64,000 nucleotides of DNA from Gottfriedia acidiceleris (GTDB taxonomy: Bacteria > Bacillota > Bacilli > Bacillales > Bacillaceae_G): positions 558,001 to 622,000 of the forward strand of contig NZ_SCFN01000005.1 in assembly GCF_004138285.1 (NCBI RefSeq). Reading direction: 5' to 3'. Shown here piece after piece: positions 1-9,602 of the stretch. A program made the position numbers and the translations under genes. The notes below the pieces were generated by a model. The model ran no database searches. It saw only the letters and a program-made list of their open reading frames with translations, and had not been told where the DNA came from. Each line of letters begins with the position of its first letter. Positions within the stretch are counted from its first letter, which is position 1.

Positions 1-3000
1 CAGGTACAGCAGCATTAGCGATTTCAGTTGGAGCTAGCGATTTTTCAATGAATATTCCTACAGCATCAGCTACTGTAGGTGCCGAAACTTTCAGCAATAT
101 GAAGCTATTAGGTATGGGGTATAATGATGATTTAAACAAGCTTGTTGATAACTCATATCCTGTTGTATATGTTGGTTTAGGTGGTGCTGATGATTTTAAA
201 GAAGCAAATGGTCAAAAGATCGATTTAACAGGTAAAGTAGCATTAATTCAGCGTGGTACGTATGCACTTGCGGAAAAAATTAGAAATGCAAAAAATGCTG
301 GAGCTGTAGCTGTAGTTATGTATAACAATATTGACGGTGATATAGACAATTATCTAGCACAAGATGTTGGTCTTATACCGACTTACCGTCTTCCGAAAGC
401 GGATGGAGAACGTTTAAAAGCTGCGGCAGCAACATCTTCAATTAAGTTTACAGGTGCTGGTTCGTTTATCACGGACGGAAATCATCTGGCAAGCTTCAGT
501 TCTAGAGGACCAGTAAACTACTCCTATGATGTGAAACCTGATATTGTAGCACCGGGTGTATCAGTTTATTCTTCTTATCCTGAATATGTTCATAGTCCAG
601 AAGATGGAATCGATTATTCGTCAGCATACGCTCGTATTTCAGGTACGTCTATGGCAACACCACATGTTGCGGGAATTGCAGCTCTTATTTTACAAGCTCA
701 TCCAGACTACACACCTGCTCAAGTTAAAGAAGCGTTACAGAATACAGCAGATAAATTAAATGGAGATTATTCTGTGTATGAAGTAGGAGCTGGATTAGTT
801 GATGTGAAAGAAGCAGTTCATTCAGACGTTTCGATTGAAGTTCTGAACCAGACGTTAAACTTTGATGCTGGAAGCGGAACTAATAAGCCGATTGACGATA
901 AAACTGGATCGTTCGTTTATGGTACGATCTATAAAAAAGCAACAGGTTCAAATACTGGTGTTAAAAATTTCACTATTAAAAATAAAGGTACACAATCAAA
1001 ACAATTTGATATTAGTTATGAATATTCGAAAGCGAAAACTGGTGTACTAGACGCAGTTTCAAATAATGTAGTCATAACGACATCTACTCAATCAGTTACG
1101 GTTGATGCTGGAGCTTCTTCAAGTTTAACAGCGACGATTAGTGTTCCATCAACTGCTCAATCAGGTAGATATGAAGGTTATGTGAATGTTGTTAACCATG
1201 ATAATCCTGCGGAGAAATATCGATTACCGTTTGCAGTACGTGCAGTTGAACAAGGGATTGGAAGTAGCTCAATGGCGAATCCTGCTGTCAGTCAGGTGAG
1301 TTGGTTGCCTGCGCACCCATTTATGACTACGCCAGGTGTAGCATATGCAAAATACAGATTAAATAGTCCGATGAAGTCTGTTCGAGTAATTCTTTATGAC
1401 AAAGATAGTCGACCAATAGGAACGACATCTAAAAATGAAGAAATTTCAAATGCGGCAACAAAAACGCTTAATCAAGATATATGGGCGGGAATTGCTACAA
1501 ATGATTACCTACCATATGTTGGCGATCCAAAGAATGAGATTGTGGATGTAAACGCACCACACGGAAAATTAACAGAAGGTCAATATTTCGTAAAATTAAG
1601 ATTTACAGATATCGACGGCACAACTAAATATGAAACACCATTGCTACAGTTTGTGATCGATAATAAGTTACCTGAGCTGACATTTAAGGACCATGAACCA
1701 GGTAAGGTATACGAGTTAAAAGAATCGGACTTTACAACAGAATCATATGAAGGTGTAGCGTATAATGCATTTTGGGTTCATACAAAACTTTATGATGAAG
1801 GGACAAGTAAATTAGCACCGTCTGGAATCACTCAATCAGATAACACGCTTTGGTATTACTTCAACCAGAAAGTATTCCCAGATGGAGATTTTCCAGTTGA
1901 TTCAAATGGAGATGCGAAATTCGCTATCGAAAGACAGGATATCGAGAAGGGTCCAGCTACCGTAACTCTATTCCCAATGGATAAAGCAGGAAATGCCCAT
2001 CTGTTAAATGAATTTTATAATTATGCGTTTATTAAAGAAGGTTCACCTTATGTTGTTCCATCGTACGATAAACATAAATTATATAAAGATGATACATTGA
2101 CGATGACCTTAAGTTTGAACAATGTTGAAAAATTGATTTCTGGTTCATATAACGCTAGCTTCTACAAGGATTATCTTAAATTTGTTGATGTAAAAGTAAA
2201 TCCAAAGTTCAAAGAATATGCAGATGCAAATGGTCTAACTGTGAAAGTAGACGAGCCAGTCGTTAGTCCAAACCCAACTTTGGAAAGACAAGATATCGTA
2301 AAAGTAGGTGCACATGTTAGCGGAAATGAAGGGTTTAGTGGCGACATGCCATTCCTTGATGTCACATTTAAATTATACAATGATGAGTATAATATTCTTT
2401 ATTCGAATATTAATCCAAATGACAATACAACAACGTTTTCTTATACGAAAAAAGGTGAAACGGAAGCGACAGAAATCCCTGCGTTTAACCAAATTGATAG
2501 TTTTAAAATTATTCCAACACACTCTTATGTAACGTCATTTGCACGTTTACAAGGAGTAGGATCACCTTTAAAAGATTCGGGCCTTTCGAAGTTTGTAACA
2601 AGTGCCTATGCTCAAAGTTCTGATGGGAAGAAATACCCAGGAACAGTTGCTGAAAAAAACTATATTGATATTCATAATATTCCACTTTCAAATGACCCAT
2701 ATGATATCGTATTTGAAGCGCCAGGCTATTTAAAAAGTATCCAAAAAGTGAAGCTTGGTACAAAAACATCTTGGGGCGAAGACATGGGTGAAATAAAATT
2801 CGTCGCAGGTGCTCAACCGCAAGCTTTAGCTGGAGAAGTAAATGGCGATGGTATAATCGATGTCTTAGATGCGAAGCAAGTATTTGATAAAATGGGACAA
2901 CAGGATAATGTGAATTATCTAATTGAAGATTTTAACAAAGACGGTATTGTTGATAAAAAAGACATGCAGTCTGTTGCAAATAATATTTATAAATCAAATC

Positions 3001-3905
3001 CAGATGTAACGACAAAACCAAAAGAAGTCATCAAAGTTGACGGTAAAGATATGTACGCAACAGATTTCTTCAATTTAGCAAAAGTATACAGCAATGTAAT
3101 CACGTTTAAAGTTGATTCAAAAAATGCTAACTCAGCTACACTTAATTGGTTAGCGGTAGATTCTGCTGGTACAAACGGCGTGAAAATTCAGCAACAATCA
3201 AGCAAGGACGGTATCACGTGGCCAGATAGCTTCACTTGGATGGATGCAAAACTGGAAGCACCGATTACAGTTAGCTCAACTAGTGCGAAAGTGACAGGAT
3301 TAAGCGATAGTACGTACTACCGTTTTAGATTGGTAGTAACGGGTGGTTTGAATGGAACACTTAACGGTGGTTATTCGAATGTTATTCAGATGACAACATT
3401 ACTTTTAACACCAACAATTGATGTAATTGATGATAATGATCCAACGATTACTGGTAAAGCAAATGCAAACGTTAATATTGTTGTAAAAAATAATGGTAAT
3501 GTAGTAGGTTCAGGAAAAACTGATGCAAATGGTAACTATACTATTCAAATTAAACCACAAATTGCAGACAGTGTATTAACAGTAAGTGCTACTAATGAGT
3601 CTGGAAATCAAAGTGAACCAGCATCGATTGTGGTAATAGACCGTACAGCACCAGATGCACCAATCGTTAATAAAGTAACGAAAAAAGATCAAACCATAAC
3701 AGGTAAAACCGAAGCAAATGCGACGGTTACGATAAAAATCAAAAATGAAGTGAGTGAAGTACAAGCAGATAAAAATGGGGACTTCAGCTTAGCAATACCT
3801 CATAGAGATTATGGCGAGTTCACTGGAATTGTCATCACTGTTACGGCAAAAGATGCTGCAGGGAATGTGAGTGCTGCAACTGAAACAGTCGTTTTAAACA
3901 AATAG
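1..3905 (+). CDS. Vpr-like subtilisin family (S8) secreted protease, 5' end outside window
   Basis: This is the C-terminal part of a secreted serine endopeptidase. The reading frame is open from base 3 and enters at the GTAALAISVGAS segment that follows the oxyanion-hole Asn in this family, so an ATG at 48 is not the true start. A protease-associated (PA) domain follows (about 100-450), then the catalytic Ser motif GTSMATPHVAG with its Ser codon at 648-650. Beyond the catalytic domain are an Fn3-like region, a dockerin-like EF-hand pair (GEVNGDGIID and DFNKDGIVD, about 2830-2990), an Fn3 domain (about 3090-3400) and two bacterial Ig-like (Big_6 type) repeats to the end. Asp and His of the triad lie upstream of the window. 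No LPxTG or S-layer anchor is visible, so release into the medium is inferred. Translation ends at TAG followed at once by TAA TAA; decayed coding sequence continues beyond. Confidence 0.93.
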   Translation, partial: GTAALAISVGASDFSMNIPTASATVGAETFSNMKLLGMGYNDDLNKLVDNSYPVVYVGLGGADDFKEANGQKIDLTGKVALIQRGTYALAEKIRNAKNAGAVAVVMYNNIDGDIDNYLAQDVGLIPTYRLPKADGERLKAAAATSSIKFTGAGSFITDGNHLASFSSRGPVNYSYDVKPDIVAPGVSVYSSYPEYVHSPEDGIDYSSAYARISGTSMATPHVAGIAALILQAHPDYTPAQVKEALQNTADKLNGDYSVYEVGAGLVDVKEAVHSDVSIEVLNQTLNFDAGSGTNKPIDDKTGSFVYGTIYKKATGSNTGVKNFTIKNKGTQSKQFDISYEYSKAKTGVLDAVSNNVVITTSTQSVTVDAGASSSLTATISVPSTAQSGRYEGYVNVVNHDNPAEKYRLPFAVRAVEQGIGSSSMANPAVSQVSWLPAHPFMTTPGVAYAKYRLNSPMKSVRVILYDKDSRPIGTTSKNEEISNAATKTLNQDIWAGIATNDYLPYVGDPKNEIVDVNAPHGKLTEGQYFVKLRFTDIDGTTKYETPLLQFVIDNKLPELTFKDHEPGKVYELKESDFTTESYEGVAYNAFWVHTKLYDEGTSKLAPSGITQSDNTLWYYFNQKVFPDGDFPVDSNGDAKFAIERQDIEKGPATVTLFPMDKAGNAHLLNEFYNYAFIKEGSPYVVPSYDKHKLYKDDTLTMTLSLNNVEKLISGSYNASFYKDYLKFVDVKVNPKFKEYADANGLTVKVDEPVVSPNPTLERQDIVKVGAHVSGNEGFSGDMPFLDVTFKLYNDEYNILYSNINPNDNTTTFSYTKKGETEATEIPAFNQIDSFKIIPTHSYVTSFARLQGVGSPLKDSGLSKFVTSAYAQSSDGKKYPGTVAEKNYIDIHNIPLSNDPYDIVFEAPGYLKSIQKVKLGTKTSWGEDMGEIKFVAGAQPQALAGEVNGDGIIDVLDAKQVFDKMGQQDNVNYLIEDFNKDGIVDKKDMQSVANNIYKSNPDVTTKPKEVIKVDGKDMYATDFFNLAKVYSNVITFKVDSKNANSATLNWLAVDSAGTNGVKIQQQSSKDGITWPDSFTWMDAKLEAPITVSSTSAKVTGLSDSTYYRFRLVVTGGLNGTLNGGYSNVIQMTTLLLTPTIDVIDDNDPTITGKANANVNIVVKNNGNVVGSGKTDANGNYTIQIKPQIADSVLTVSATNESGNQSEPASIVVIDRTAPDAPIVNKVTKKDQTITGKTEANATVTIKIKNEVSEVQADKNGDFSLAIPHRDYGEFTGIVITVTAKDAAGNVSAATETVVLNK

Positions 3906-3911
3906 TAATAA

Positions 3912-4254
3912 AAATGGAGAGACGCTGATCATTTAAACAAGACAATTGTAACGGGTACAGTTGATTCTAAAGGTAAATTTAGTATCAACTGTACTAAACA
4001 AAAAGCGGGAACAATCCTTTCGGTTACTGCAAAAGATAAAGCTGGAAGCCAAAGTTCTGCTTCTACTATTAAGGTTTTAGACAAAACAGCACCTTTGGTA
4101 GTAAAGTAGTAACAAAAATTAAAGTTCAACTAGTGGAACATTTACAGTAAATTTAACTAAATTAGCTAAAGGTAAAAATACGATTACACTTTATGCAATT
4201 GATAGTGTCTCAAACAAAAGCGTTGAAGTAAAACGTACTGTAACAATTAAGTAA
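3912..4254 (+). pseudogene. Stranded C-terminal Ig-like repeat remnants of the upstream protease
   Basis: The frame used by the protease reopens after three stops and encodes a clear Big_6-type Ig repeat tail, including SVTAKDKAGSQSSASTIKVL and DKTAP, until TAG at 4107-4109. A second piece in another frame (about 4132-4254) encodes GTFTVNLTKLAKGKNTITLY and a typical repeat end, then stops. Neither piece has a start codon with a ribosome site. They read as the old C terminus of the protease, cut off by stop and frameshift mutations or by recombination of the C-terminal repeats. Confidence 0.75.
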
Positions 4255-4330
4255 TATATGTTAGTAGATTTATAGCTTTCGAAATGTCCTTGGTTTTGTT
4301 TGGAGGGGTATTGAAATCTACTAAATGACA

Positions 4331-4379
4331 AAAAAGGGGATTATTATATTATTAAGACATGAGATTAATCACCCTTTTT
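4331..4379 (+). terminator. Rho-independent terminator of the first protease
   Basis: An AAAAAGGGG-ATTA arm pairs with TAAT-CACCCTTTTT, leaving one bulged base. The same hairpin, with similar flanking bases, follows both giant protease genes near 18108 and 36335, so the 3' flanks are related. Confidence 0.75.
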
Positions 4380-4439
4380 GAAAGTAATACGATTAGAACA
4401 TCTTTTTTCAAATACAAATTTCCCCTTAAAAATAATAAA

Positions 4440-4482
4440 AGACAAGAATACAAATTTTGTATTTCTTGTCTTATTTTTTTGA
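4440..4482. terminator. Second hairpin terminator
   Basis: An inverted repeat (AAGACAAGAATACAAA pairing with TTTGTATTTCTTGTCTT) is followed by a run of T on the plus strand. The left side has an A-rich run, so it may also work for minus-strand transcripts coming from the ger region. Confidence 0.65.
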
Positions 4483-4527
4483 AAAGGTTCTATTAGAGTA
4501 AAATGTTGATATTTAGTAAATGAAAGA

Positions 4528-4554
4528 GGACTGTCAATTTTAGACAGTCCTTTT
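4528..4554. terminator. Hairpin terminator
   Basis: GGACTGTC and GACAGTCC form a perfect 8-bp stem with a 7-base loop, followed by TTTT. It lies between the protease remnants and the ger pseudogene. Confidence 0.55.
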
Positions 4555-4559
4555 AGGAT

Positions 4560-4774
4560 TTTCTTCAACTAAAGCATGCAATAGTTCAACAAAAGTAGGT
4601 ATGTTTTTTCTTTATTTATATTCTCCCTACAAATTATTTGCGATTCTTTTGTTTATTGGGAAAACCATGTGTTTTGTTATTTAAATTAGTTAAATTTCCT
4701 CTATGAATTATATCTTGAAATTCTCCAGGGCGACGTTTAGGATTTGTTCAACAAAAACGGCAATTTTTTCATGA
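4560..4774. other. Non-coding stretch without a recognisable gene
   Basis: No open frame of gene quality is present. Two short minus-strand segments look alike when translated (containing FVELLHALVEEN and IAVFVEQILNVALEN), which suggests decayed coding sequence of unknown origin. I cannot assign them to a family. Confidence 0.35.
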
Positions 4775-5205
4775 TTAGAGTGCTGAGGTTGTTCGGTCAA
4801 TTCGGTCAGTACTCATTAGCAAATTAAAAAACGTTAATGGTTTTCCTTCGAGTGCATCTTCAACGATTCTTGATTCCAATATATAGTCAACGTTGATTGC
4901 TCCAATTCGTTCTTTTACTATTTTCAATACGGCTTGGTCAACTGTGTCGTTTAAGTAAATAATCGTGATCGACGTTTTTGATTCTTTACCATATGAGTCA
5001 CTTTCAATCGTATGTGAAGGTGTTCGAAGTATATTTCTGAGTAAATAGATATTCGTTGTGCACTTTCTGTAAATCCTTGAATCGGCCCCTTAATTGAACA
5101 CTCACTATACAGTTCTTCAATTGAGCGTTCCTTCCAATCTTGTGTCGCAACAAGTAATCCAGTTGATTCCCCATGAATCGAAATGTATGTGAATAAGAAA
5201 AGGCT
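4775..5205 (-). pseudogene. Remnant of a second GerA-type germinant receptor A subunit
   Basis: Minus-strand translation in two frames gives pieces of a GerAA/GerKA-type protein. One has GESTGLLVATQDWKERSIEE and then GPIQGFTES, matching the family's R-x-IEEP-x-SE and RGPReGFTE signatures. The other has SKTSITIIYLND, then INVDYILESRIVEDALEG and STDRIDRT. That second piece lines up with SNTKVAVLYLHS, SIDIDYVES and SERTDRI of the intact A subunit at 7521-8951. A frameshift separates the pieces, the N terminus is missing, and the membrane half is absent after TAA at 4775. It lies directly downstream of the intact ger operon on the same strand, so it is probably the relic of a duplicated or neighbouring ger operon. 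Confidence 0.72.
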
Positions 5206-5302
5206 TTGTCTATATTGGCAAACCCTTTTTTAATGTCTTCATCACCAAATAAGGCGCATTCAAATCAACCATTACATCGAACAGTTGAGAAATACGCATC
5301 GC

Positions 5303-6420
5303 CTACATTCGATCGACATTTAAGATATGTACCTGAAAATGTGGTTCGATATTCATATGCGGAAAGTCTGCTTTCCAGTCCATTGATTGCCATATTTTCG
5401 GATGATACGCCTTGATTCGTTCGCCAATCCTGATTAAATCACAATTCGCTTTTTGCATGGTTTGAATGGTCTCTAATGCTTTTTTGTCTAATTGATTACC
5501 TAGTTCTTTTTCGATTTTATTCACATATTTTGCATCAAGTTGGTGATATGCTTTTCCAAAATCGAATACATTGATGTCGATGTTAACATTGATATTCACT
5601 TTTGGTGGTCTTTTTGATTGTGGTATCACACGTACAGTTGAAGTTCCTTTTCTTAATGAAAAGCTGTAACTACGATAAGCGTTCTTTTCCTCACTAACTT
5701 TCTCTAATTTACCACTATATCGTTGTCTTCCTTTTTCTTTCCCATTTAGTAACATCAACATACGCAATTGTTCTTTATTGAGTTCTACATCAGTATTTTT
5801 TCCATGGCTAAATAATAGAGCACCATCTAATTCTGTACCCTGCTCTTTTTGCTTCACAACAGGAATTGCAAGATTTACTAATTCGTCTTCTTTTGATTCT
5901 AATAATTGCATCATCGTCACACTAGGAATGATACTATTCTTATTTAACGCCAAGTTAAAGGAATAAAAATTACTAGTGAAATTTCCATTTTGTTTCGGAG
6001 TTGTTTTTAAAAATGTTGCTAAGTCCCCCTTGAATACAACAACCGGTGTGTTAATAGACGAATACGGTGCATGCAGTAAAAAATTAAGTTGCGAAATTGG
6101 ATCGTTTTTCACAAATGATTCACTCATTAAATAAATCCCTGTACTGATTCCTAAAAAGGCGCTTGATCAATATACTCCCCTTGACTAATTGCTTCAACAA
6201 CATTCGCTCCTTTTAATACAACCGTATCAGAAACTGGTTCACCTGAACCTAGACCAGTACTTTTTATGTTTGTGACGACATAATTTAATTCGACTTCACG
6301 ATTCATTTCATTCCAATCGAGTCCTGCAATATCGACAAATTGTAATTTTCTTAAAGGTAAGCGGTCCCAACAACCTGTTAAAAGTGGCAACAACAACAGT
6401 AAAATGGCAACTTTTCTCAT
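5303..6420 (-). pseudogene. GerAC-type germinant receptor lipoprotein, frameshifted
   Basis: GerAC proteins are membrane-anchored lipoproteins forming the C subunit of germinant receptors in the spore inner membrane. The first part (6420 to 6151) has a lipobox, LLTGCWD, and the family's early N-terminal domain, then stops after DQAPF. The remaining 274 residues continue from 6127 to 5303 in another frame. Adding one base to the A5 run at 6153-6157 (T5 on the coding strand) joins them through FLGISTGIYLMSES into about 370 residues, a normal GerAC length. The start overlaps the end of gerAB by ATGA, as usual in ger operons. The break may be a real loss of function, phase variation or an assembly error. 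Confidence 0.88.
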
Positions 6421-7520
6421 CCATTTGCCACCTTTTCACGTAGAATCGAACCAAGCAAAAGAGCTGTTGGTAGCACAACGATCATGATGAAAGAAATAAC
6501 ATTGTTAACATCGGAATAACGAAAAATTCGTTGTCTATCAGCACAAAAGCAAGCAATGACAAAGCCAAAAAAGGCAATCAACCAAACCAATAAAGAATGA
6601 CGATTGATTTCATTTTTTCGTATACTTGCGACATACCGTGCAGACAAAAATAAGTACATATAGACGGTCGCCGTTGTGACAGATAACCAAATCGTCATGA
6701 AGACGATATCTAAACTTTGCACGACAGGCCACCTGAATTTACGTAAAATGAACACCATTGGTTCTGTAATGGTATTTAATTGGGTTTCGCTAAAATTATA
6801 GGTGACGATGATGGCTATCAACGTATAAAAGAATGTCGTAATTCCGTTTGCAATAGACATTGCAAATAATATCTCAATCTTTTTTTTACACTGTACAAAT
6901 GGAAAAACGTATAGAAGTAATTCGAATCCAGTATACGCCCAAAATGTTGGAATCGAGTCCTTTAAGACCGCCCCGATTCCATGTGTGCCAATCGGTAAGA
7001 AATGAAGCCAACTCCCTTTACCTATGCCACTTATAATGATAATCACCGCACAAATAACAAACAATGTGAGTACGGATTGTGAGACGGTCGAAATACTCCT
7101 TAGCGAAGAAGATGCGGTATAGGCTGCCATCAGAAACGAAAAACCGATAAGTACAATCCAAGGTGTTTCATATAACACCCACCGATGAAGGATATCTGCA
7201 TAAGAGATCACAACAATGATACAATTCTGCGCGCAAAAAAGGGCAAGCAATAAGTTTAAAATGACACCAATTGGTCTTCCAACAATCTGATAGAGATACT
7301 GCTGAAATGTTAATGTAGGATAACGCTTACCAAGTCGATAAATCACTAGTATCACTACTTGTGAGAACACACCTCCAACCAAAACAGACATCCATGCATC
7401 ATATCCTGTATGGCGAGATTCGTGGTACGGTATCGACAAGACATGTGCGCCAATTTGTGTTGTAATCACAAGGCATATCAGTTGGTTAATTGAAATCTTT
7501 TTCAGATGAATCATCTTCAA
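6417..7520 (-). CDS. GerAB-type germinant receptor permease subunit
   Basis: This 367-residue integral membrane protein belongs to the spore permease (GerAB) branch of the amino-acid/polyamine transporter superfamily. In known receptors the B subunit contributes to germinant recognition. About ten hydrophobic segments span most of its length, starting with ISINQLICLVITTQIGAHVL, the typical first helix. It begins immediately after the A-subunit stop and its end overlaps the C-subunit start, so the three genes form one tight A-B-C operon. The germinant cannot be read from sequence. Expression in the forespore late in sporulation is known for the family, but I did not find a convincing forespore promoter. 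Confidence 0.92.
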   Translation of the reverse strand: MKMIHLKKISINQLICLVITTQIGAHVLSIPYHESRHTGYDAWMSVLVGGVFSQVVILVIYRLGKRYPTLTFQQYLYQIVGRPIGVILNLLLALFCAQNCIIVVISYADILHRWVLYETPWIVLIGFSFLMAAYTASSSLRSISTVSQSVLTLFVICAVIIIISGIGKGSWLHFLPIGTHGIGAVLKDSIPTFWAYTGFELLLYVFPFVQCKKKIEILFAMSIANGITTFFYTLIAIIVTYNFSETQLNTITEPMVFILRKFRWPVVQSLDIVFMTIWLSVTTATVYMYLFLSARYVASIRKNEINRHSLLVWLIAFFGFVIACFCADRQRIFRYSDVNNVISFIMIVVLPTALLLGSILREKVANG

Positions 7521-8951
7521 CTACCCCTTTGGATTCTTTAGTCTTGTCATATCTTTTGCGACACTTTCGATTGGTCGTTTTTTTAGACGTTTGATCGGTG
7601 CTCGAAATAGGGTATCTTTTATCGCATCTTTGGTAAACCACGCATAAAAATAAGGAATCCCTATCGTGTGAATCCGAGCTAAATGCGTCAATAACAAAAA
7701 GAAGCTAATCTCTAACCCAATCAATCCAAAAATAGAAGCCATCACTAAGAAGGGGTACGTTATGAATCTTGCGACATTACTCATTTCGTATGAAGGAATA
7801 ATAAAAGAAGATACACCCGTGATCGCAGTAACGACTACCATCATATTTGAAATCAGATTCGTTTGAACAACGACTGTACCAATGACAATTCCACCAACCA
7901 CCCCAATTGTTTGACCGATCGGACCTGGTAGTCGAACGGCTGATTCACGTAAGATTTCGAGCGTAACAAGCATGATTAACGCTTCTAAAATTGGAGGTAA
8001 AGCAACCAATTGCATTGAACTTTTAAGTGATAAGGCAATTTCAAATGGAATAATTCGTGGGTCGAATGTTACGAGTGCTACATACAATCCTGGTAATGAA
8101 ATAGCAAAGATGAAACAAACAATACGAAGAAAACGAAACATACTACCAATAATCCAACCAACTTGATAGTCATCAGGTGTTTGGAAAAAGGACCAAAATG
8201 AAACCGGAAGAATAACACATTCCGGTGACCCATCTGTTAAAATGGCAATTTTCCCATCCATTAGATAAGATCGGATTCGGTCTGTACGTTCAGAGATGAG
8301 AAATTTCGGAAATAGTGAAAATTTATCATCACTTATTAATTCCTCTACAAAACCAGGCGACTCGACATAATCGATATCGATACTGGCGATTTTTTTCTCT
8401 AATTCCATTAAGACGACTTCGTTCGCTAATGAATGCAAGTATAAAACGGCCACTTTTGTATTCGAACGACGCCCAACTGTGTAACTTTTTACGATCAGAT
8501 CTGGTGTTTCCGCTAATTTGCGTAACATGTTTACATTTGTATCGATATTTTCATTTAGTGCTTTATGAGAACCACGTAAAACACGTTCATTCATTGGAAT
8601 GGTAACGGTACGTTCATTTGTTAGTTCAGTGTCTAATAGATAACAGATTGGTTCTCCATTTTTTTGAACCACTGTTTTTCCTGCGACTAGTGCTTTTGAT
8701 ACGTCAGCTAACATTTCAGTTTCTTGATAATTAAGAATGTTTACCGCTTCACGAACACTCGTGTACTGTGTATGAAGTAACGGGCGGATGATGTGTTCAT
8801 GCACAACAGCTGAGTCAATCATCGTATCTAAGTAGTAAAGACGGTACCATTCTTCCCCAACACGCACATCACTTGTTTTAAAATCGGAGGTATTAAGCAA
8901 CATCTCTCGAAGGTTTTTTTCATTTGCATCTATAAGTGGTTCAATTTTCAT
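7521..8951 (-). CDS. GerAA-type germinant receptor A subunit
   Basis: This 476-residue protein has the two-part layout of GerA-family A subunits: a soluble N-terminal half (about 1-240) and a C-terminal half with several membrane helices (about 250-440). Family landmarks include SNTKVAVLYLHS, DIDYVES and SERTDRIRSYLMDGKIAILT before the first helix, and the conserved RLPGPIGQTIGVVGGIVIG stretch within the membrane part. A strong ribosome site, AAAGGAGAG, precedes the ATG at 8951. It is the first gene of the minus-strand ger operon. A few residues in the usual R-x-IEEP signature differ (TIPMNERVLRGSHKALNENI), so it is a divergent member, but the frame is intact. Confidence 0.93.
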   Translation of the reverse strand: MKIEPLIDANEKNLREMLLNTSDFKTSDVRVGEEWYRLYYLDTMIDSAVVHEHIIRPLLHTQYTSVREAVNILNYQETEMLADVSKALVAGKTVVQKNGEPICYLLDTELTNERTVTIPMNERVLRGSHKALNENIDTNVNMLRKLAETPDLIVKSYTVGRRSNTKVAVLYLHSLANEVVLMELEKKIASIDIDYVESPGFVEELISDDKFSLFPKFLISERTDRIRSYLMDGKIAILTDGSPECVILPVSFWSFFQTPDDYQVGWIIGSMFRFLRIVCFIFAISLPGLYVALVTFDPRIIPFEIALSLKSSMQLVALPPILEALIMLVTLEILRESAVRLPGPIGQTIGVVGGIVIGTVVVQTNLISNMMVVVTAITGVSSFIIPSYEMSNVARFITYPFLVMASIFGLIGLEISFFLLLTHLARIHTIGIPYFYAWFTKDAIKDTLFRAPIKRLKKRPIESVAKDMTRLKNPKG

Positions 8952-9079
8952 GAAGAGACTCTCCTTTCTTCAAGTTAACCTTACATTTCCCGTTGAGTTC
9001 GATTTCCTTACCTAGCAATCAATGTTATTTTTGGTTAAAAATTCCTTACTAATTTTTTGTTTCTGAACGAACGAAAAAA

Positions 9080-9105
9080 GCGACCCTCACATACCTAGTG
9101 GTCGC
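9080..9105. terminator. Hairpin with GCGACC/GGTCGC stem
   Basis: A 6-bp stem with a 14-base loop lies about 130 bases upstream of the ger start. A T5 tract follows at a short distance on the plus strand, and an A6 run precedes it, so it could end transcripts in either direction. Confidence 0.4.
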
Positions 9106-9212
9106 TCGCCTATTTTTACTGGCTCATTTTAATCCTAGAAAAATCGATTCTGTTTGGCAAACGAATGAATCGGGACGAATTGGAGAAGGAGTTTTTAATA
9201 TTATTGTTGTGT

Positions 9213-9240
9213 AAAAACATAGCTTAATGCTATGTTTTTT
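9213..9240. terminator. Hairpin terminator ahead of the giant protease promoter
   Basis: ACATAGC and GCTATGT form a 7-bp stem around TTAAT, with T6 after and A5 before. It directly follows the possible gene tail ending near 9214 and would isolate the protease promoter. Confidence 0.65.
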
Positions 9241-9308
9241 ATTTTATATTTTTACTAAAAAAAGATTGTTTTAAGAAGGGCGTGTGAAATTTATAAAAAC
9301 TTTGATAG

Positions 9309-9322
9309 AATTCCCCAATTTT
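9309..9322 (+). promoter_or_regulatory. Distal ATTCCCCAAT box of giant protease 1
   Basis: AATTCCCCAATTTT occurs here and again at 27523-27536 before the paralogue, in both cases followed by a conserved ACAAGTTTAGTC-like stretch. The conservation suggests a regulator-binding site; the factor is unknown. Confidence 0.5.
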
Positions 9323-9482
9323 CACAAGTTTAGTCCTCAGGTAAAGAAATCTCTATTTAACTGAAGGTTTAGGTAAATAGAACAGAAAATAATAAAAAAA
9401 AAAACGACATTTTATGGAAGAGAAATTAATAAATAGTCTGTATTTTTTTATCAAAACCAATAGATTTTCTTCGTCAAACTCC

Positions 9483-9510
9483 GACACAAAGTTGCAAATT
9501 CCCCAATACG
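9483..9510 (+). promoter_or_regulatory. Proximal conserved box of giant protease 1
   Basis: These 28 bases are identical to 27715-27742 upstream of the second giant protease and contain ATTCCCCAAT. The site lies about 95-120 bases before the start codon. A possible -10 (TATTAT, about 9529) follows without a good -35, which would suit activator-dependent transcription. That reading is inference. Confidence 0.55.
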
Positions 9511-9602
9511 CAGTCATTTTTAGTGAAGTATTATAGAATTGTAGATTAGTGTTTGAATATTTTAAATACTTAACCAGAGACGACTAAAATGGGGGGAGAA
9601 GT

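Larger units (their letters stand above)
8952..9602. other. Divergent intergenic region between ger operon and first giant protease
   Basis: The left part carries the ger leader and two hairpins. A plus-strand open stretch (about 9124-9210) encodes FNPRKIDSVWQTNESGRIGE and ends at TAA; it has no start and may be the tail of a lost gene. The right part (about 9290-9602) is clearly similar to the sequence before the second giant protease (about 27480-27841), so the promoter region was duplicated together with the gene. Confidence 0.6.

Noticed and set aside
48-50. Start codon of the first protease
   Set aside because: The frame is open to the window edge and encodes conserved S8 sequence before this ATG.
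8952-9060. Forespore (sigma-G) promoter for the ger operon
   Set aside because: No convincing match to both -35 and -10 elements was found on the minus strand.
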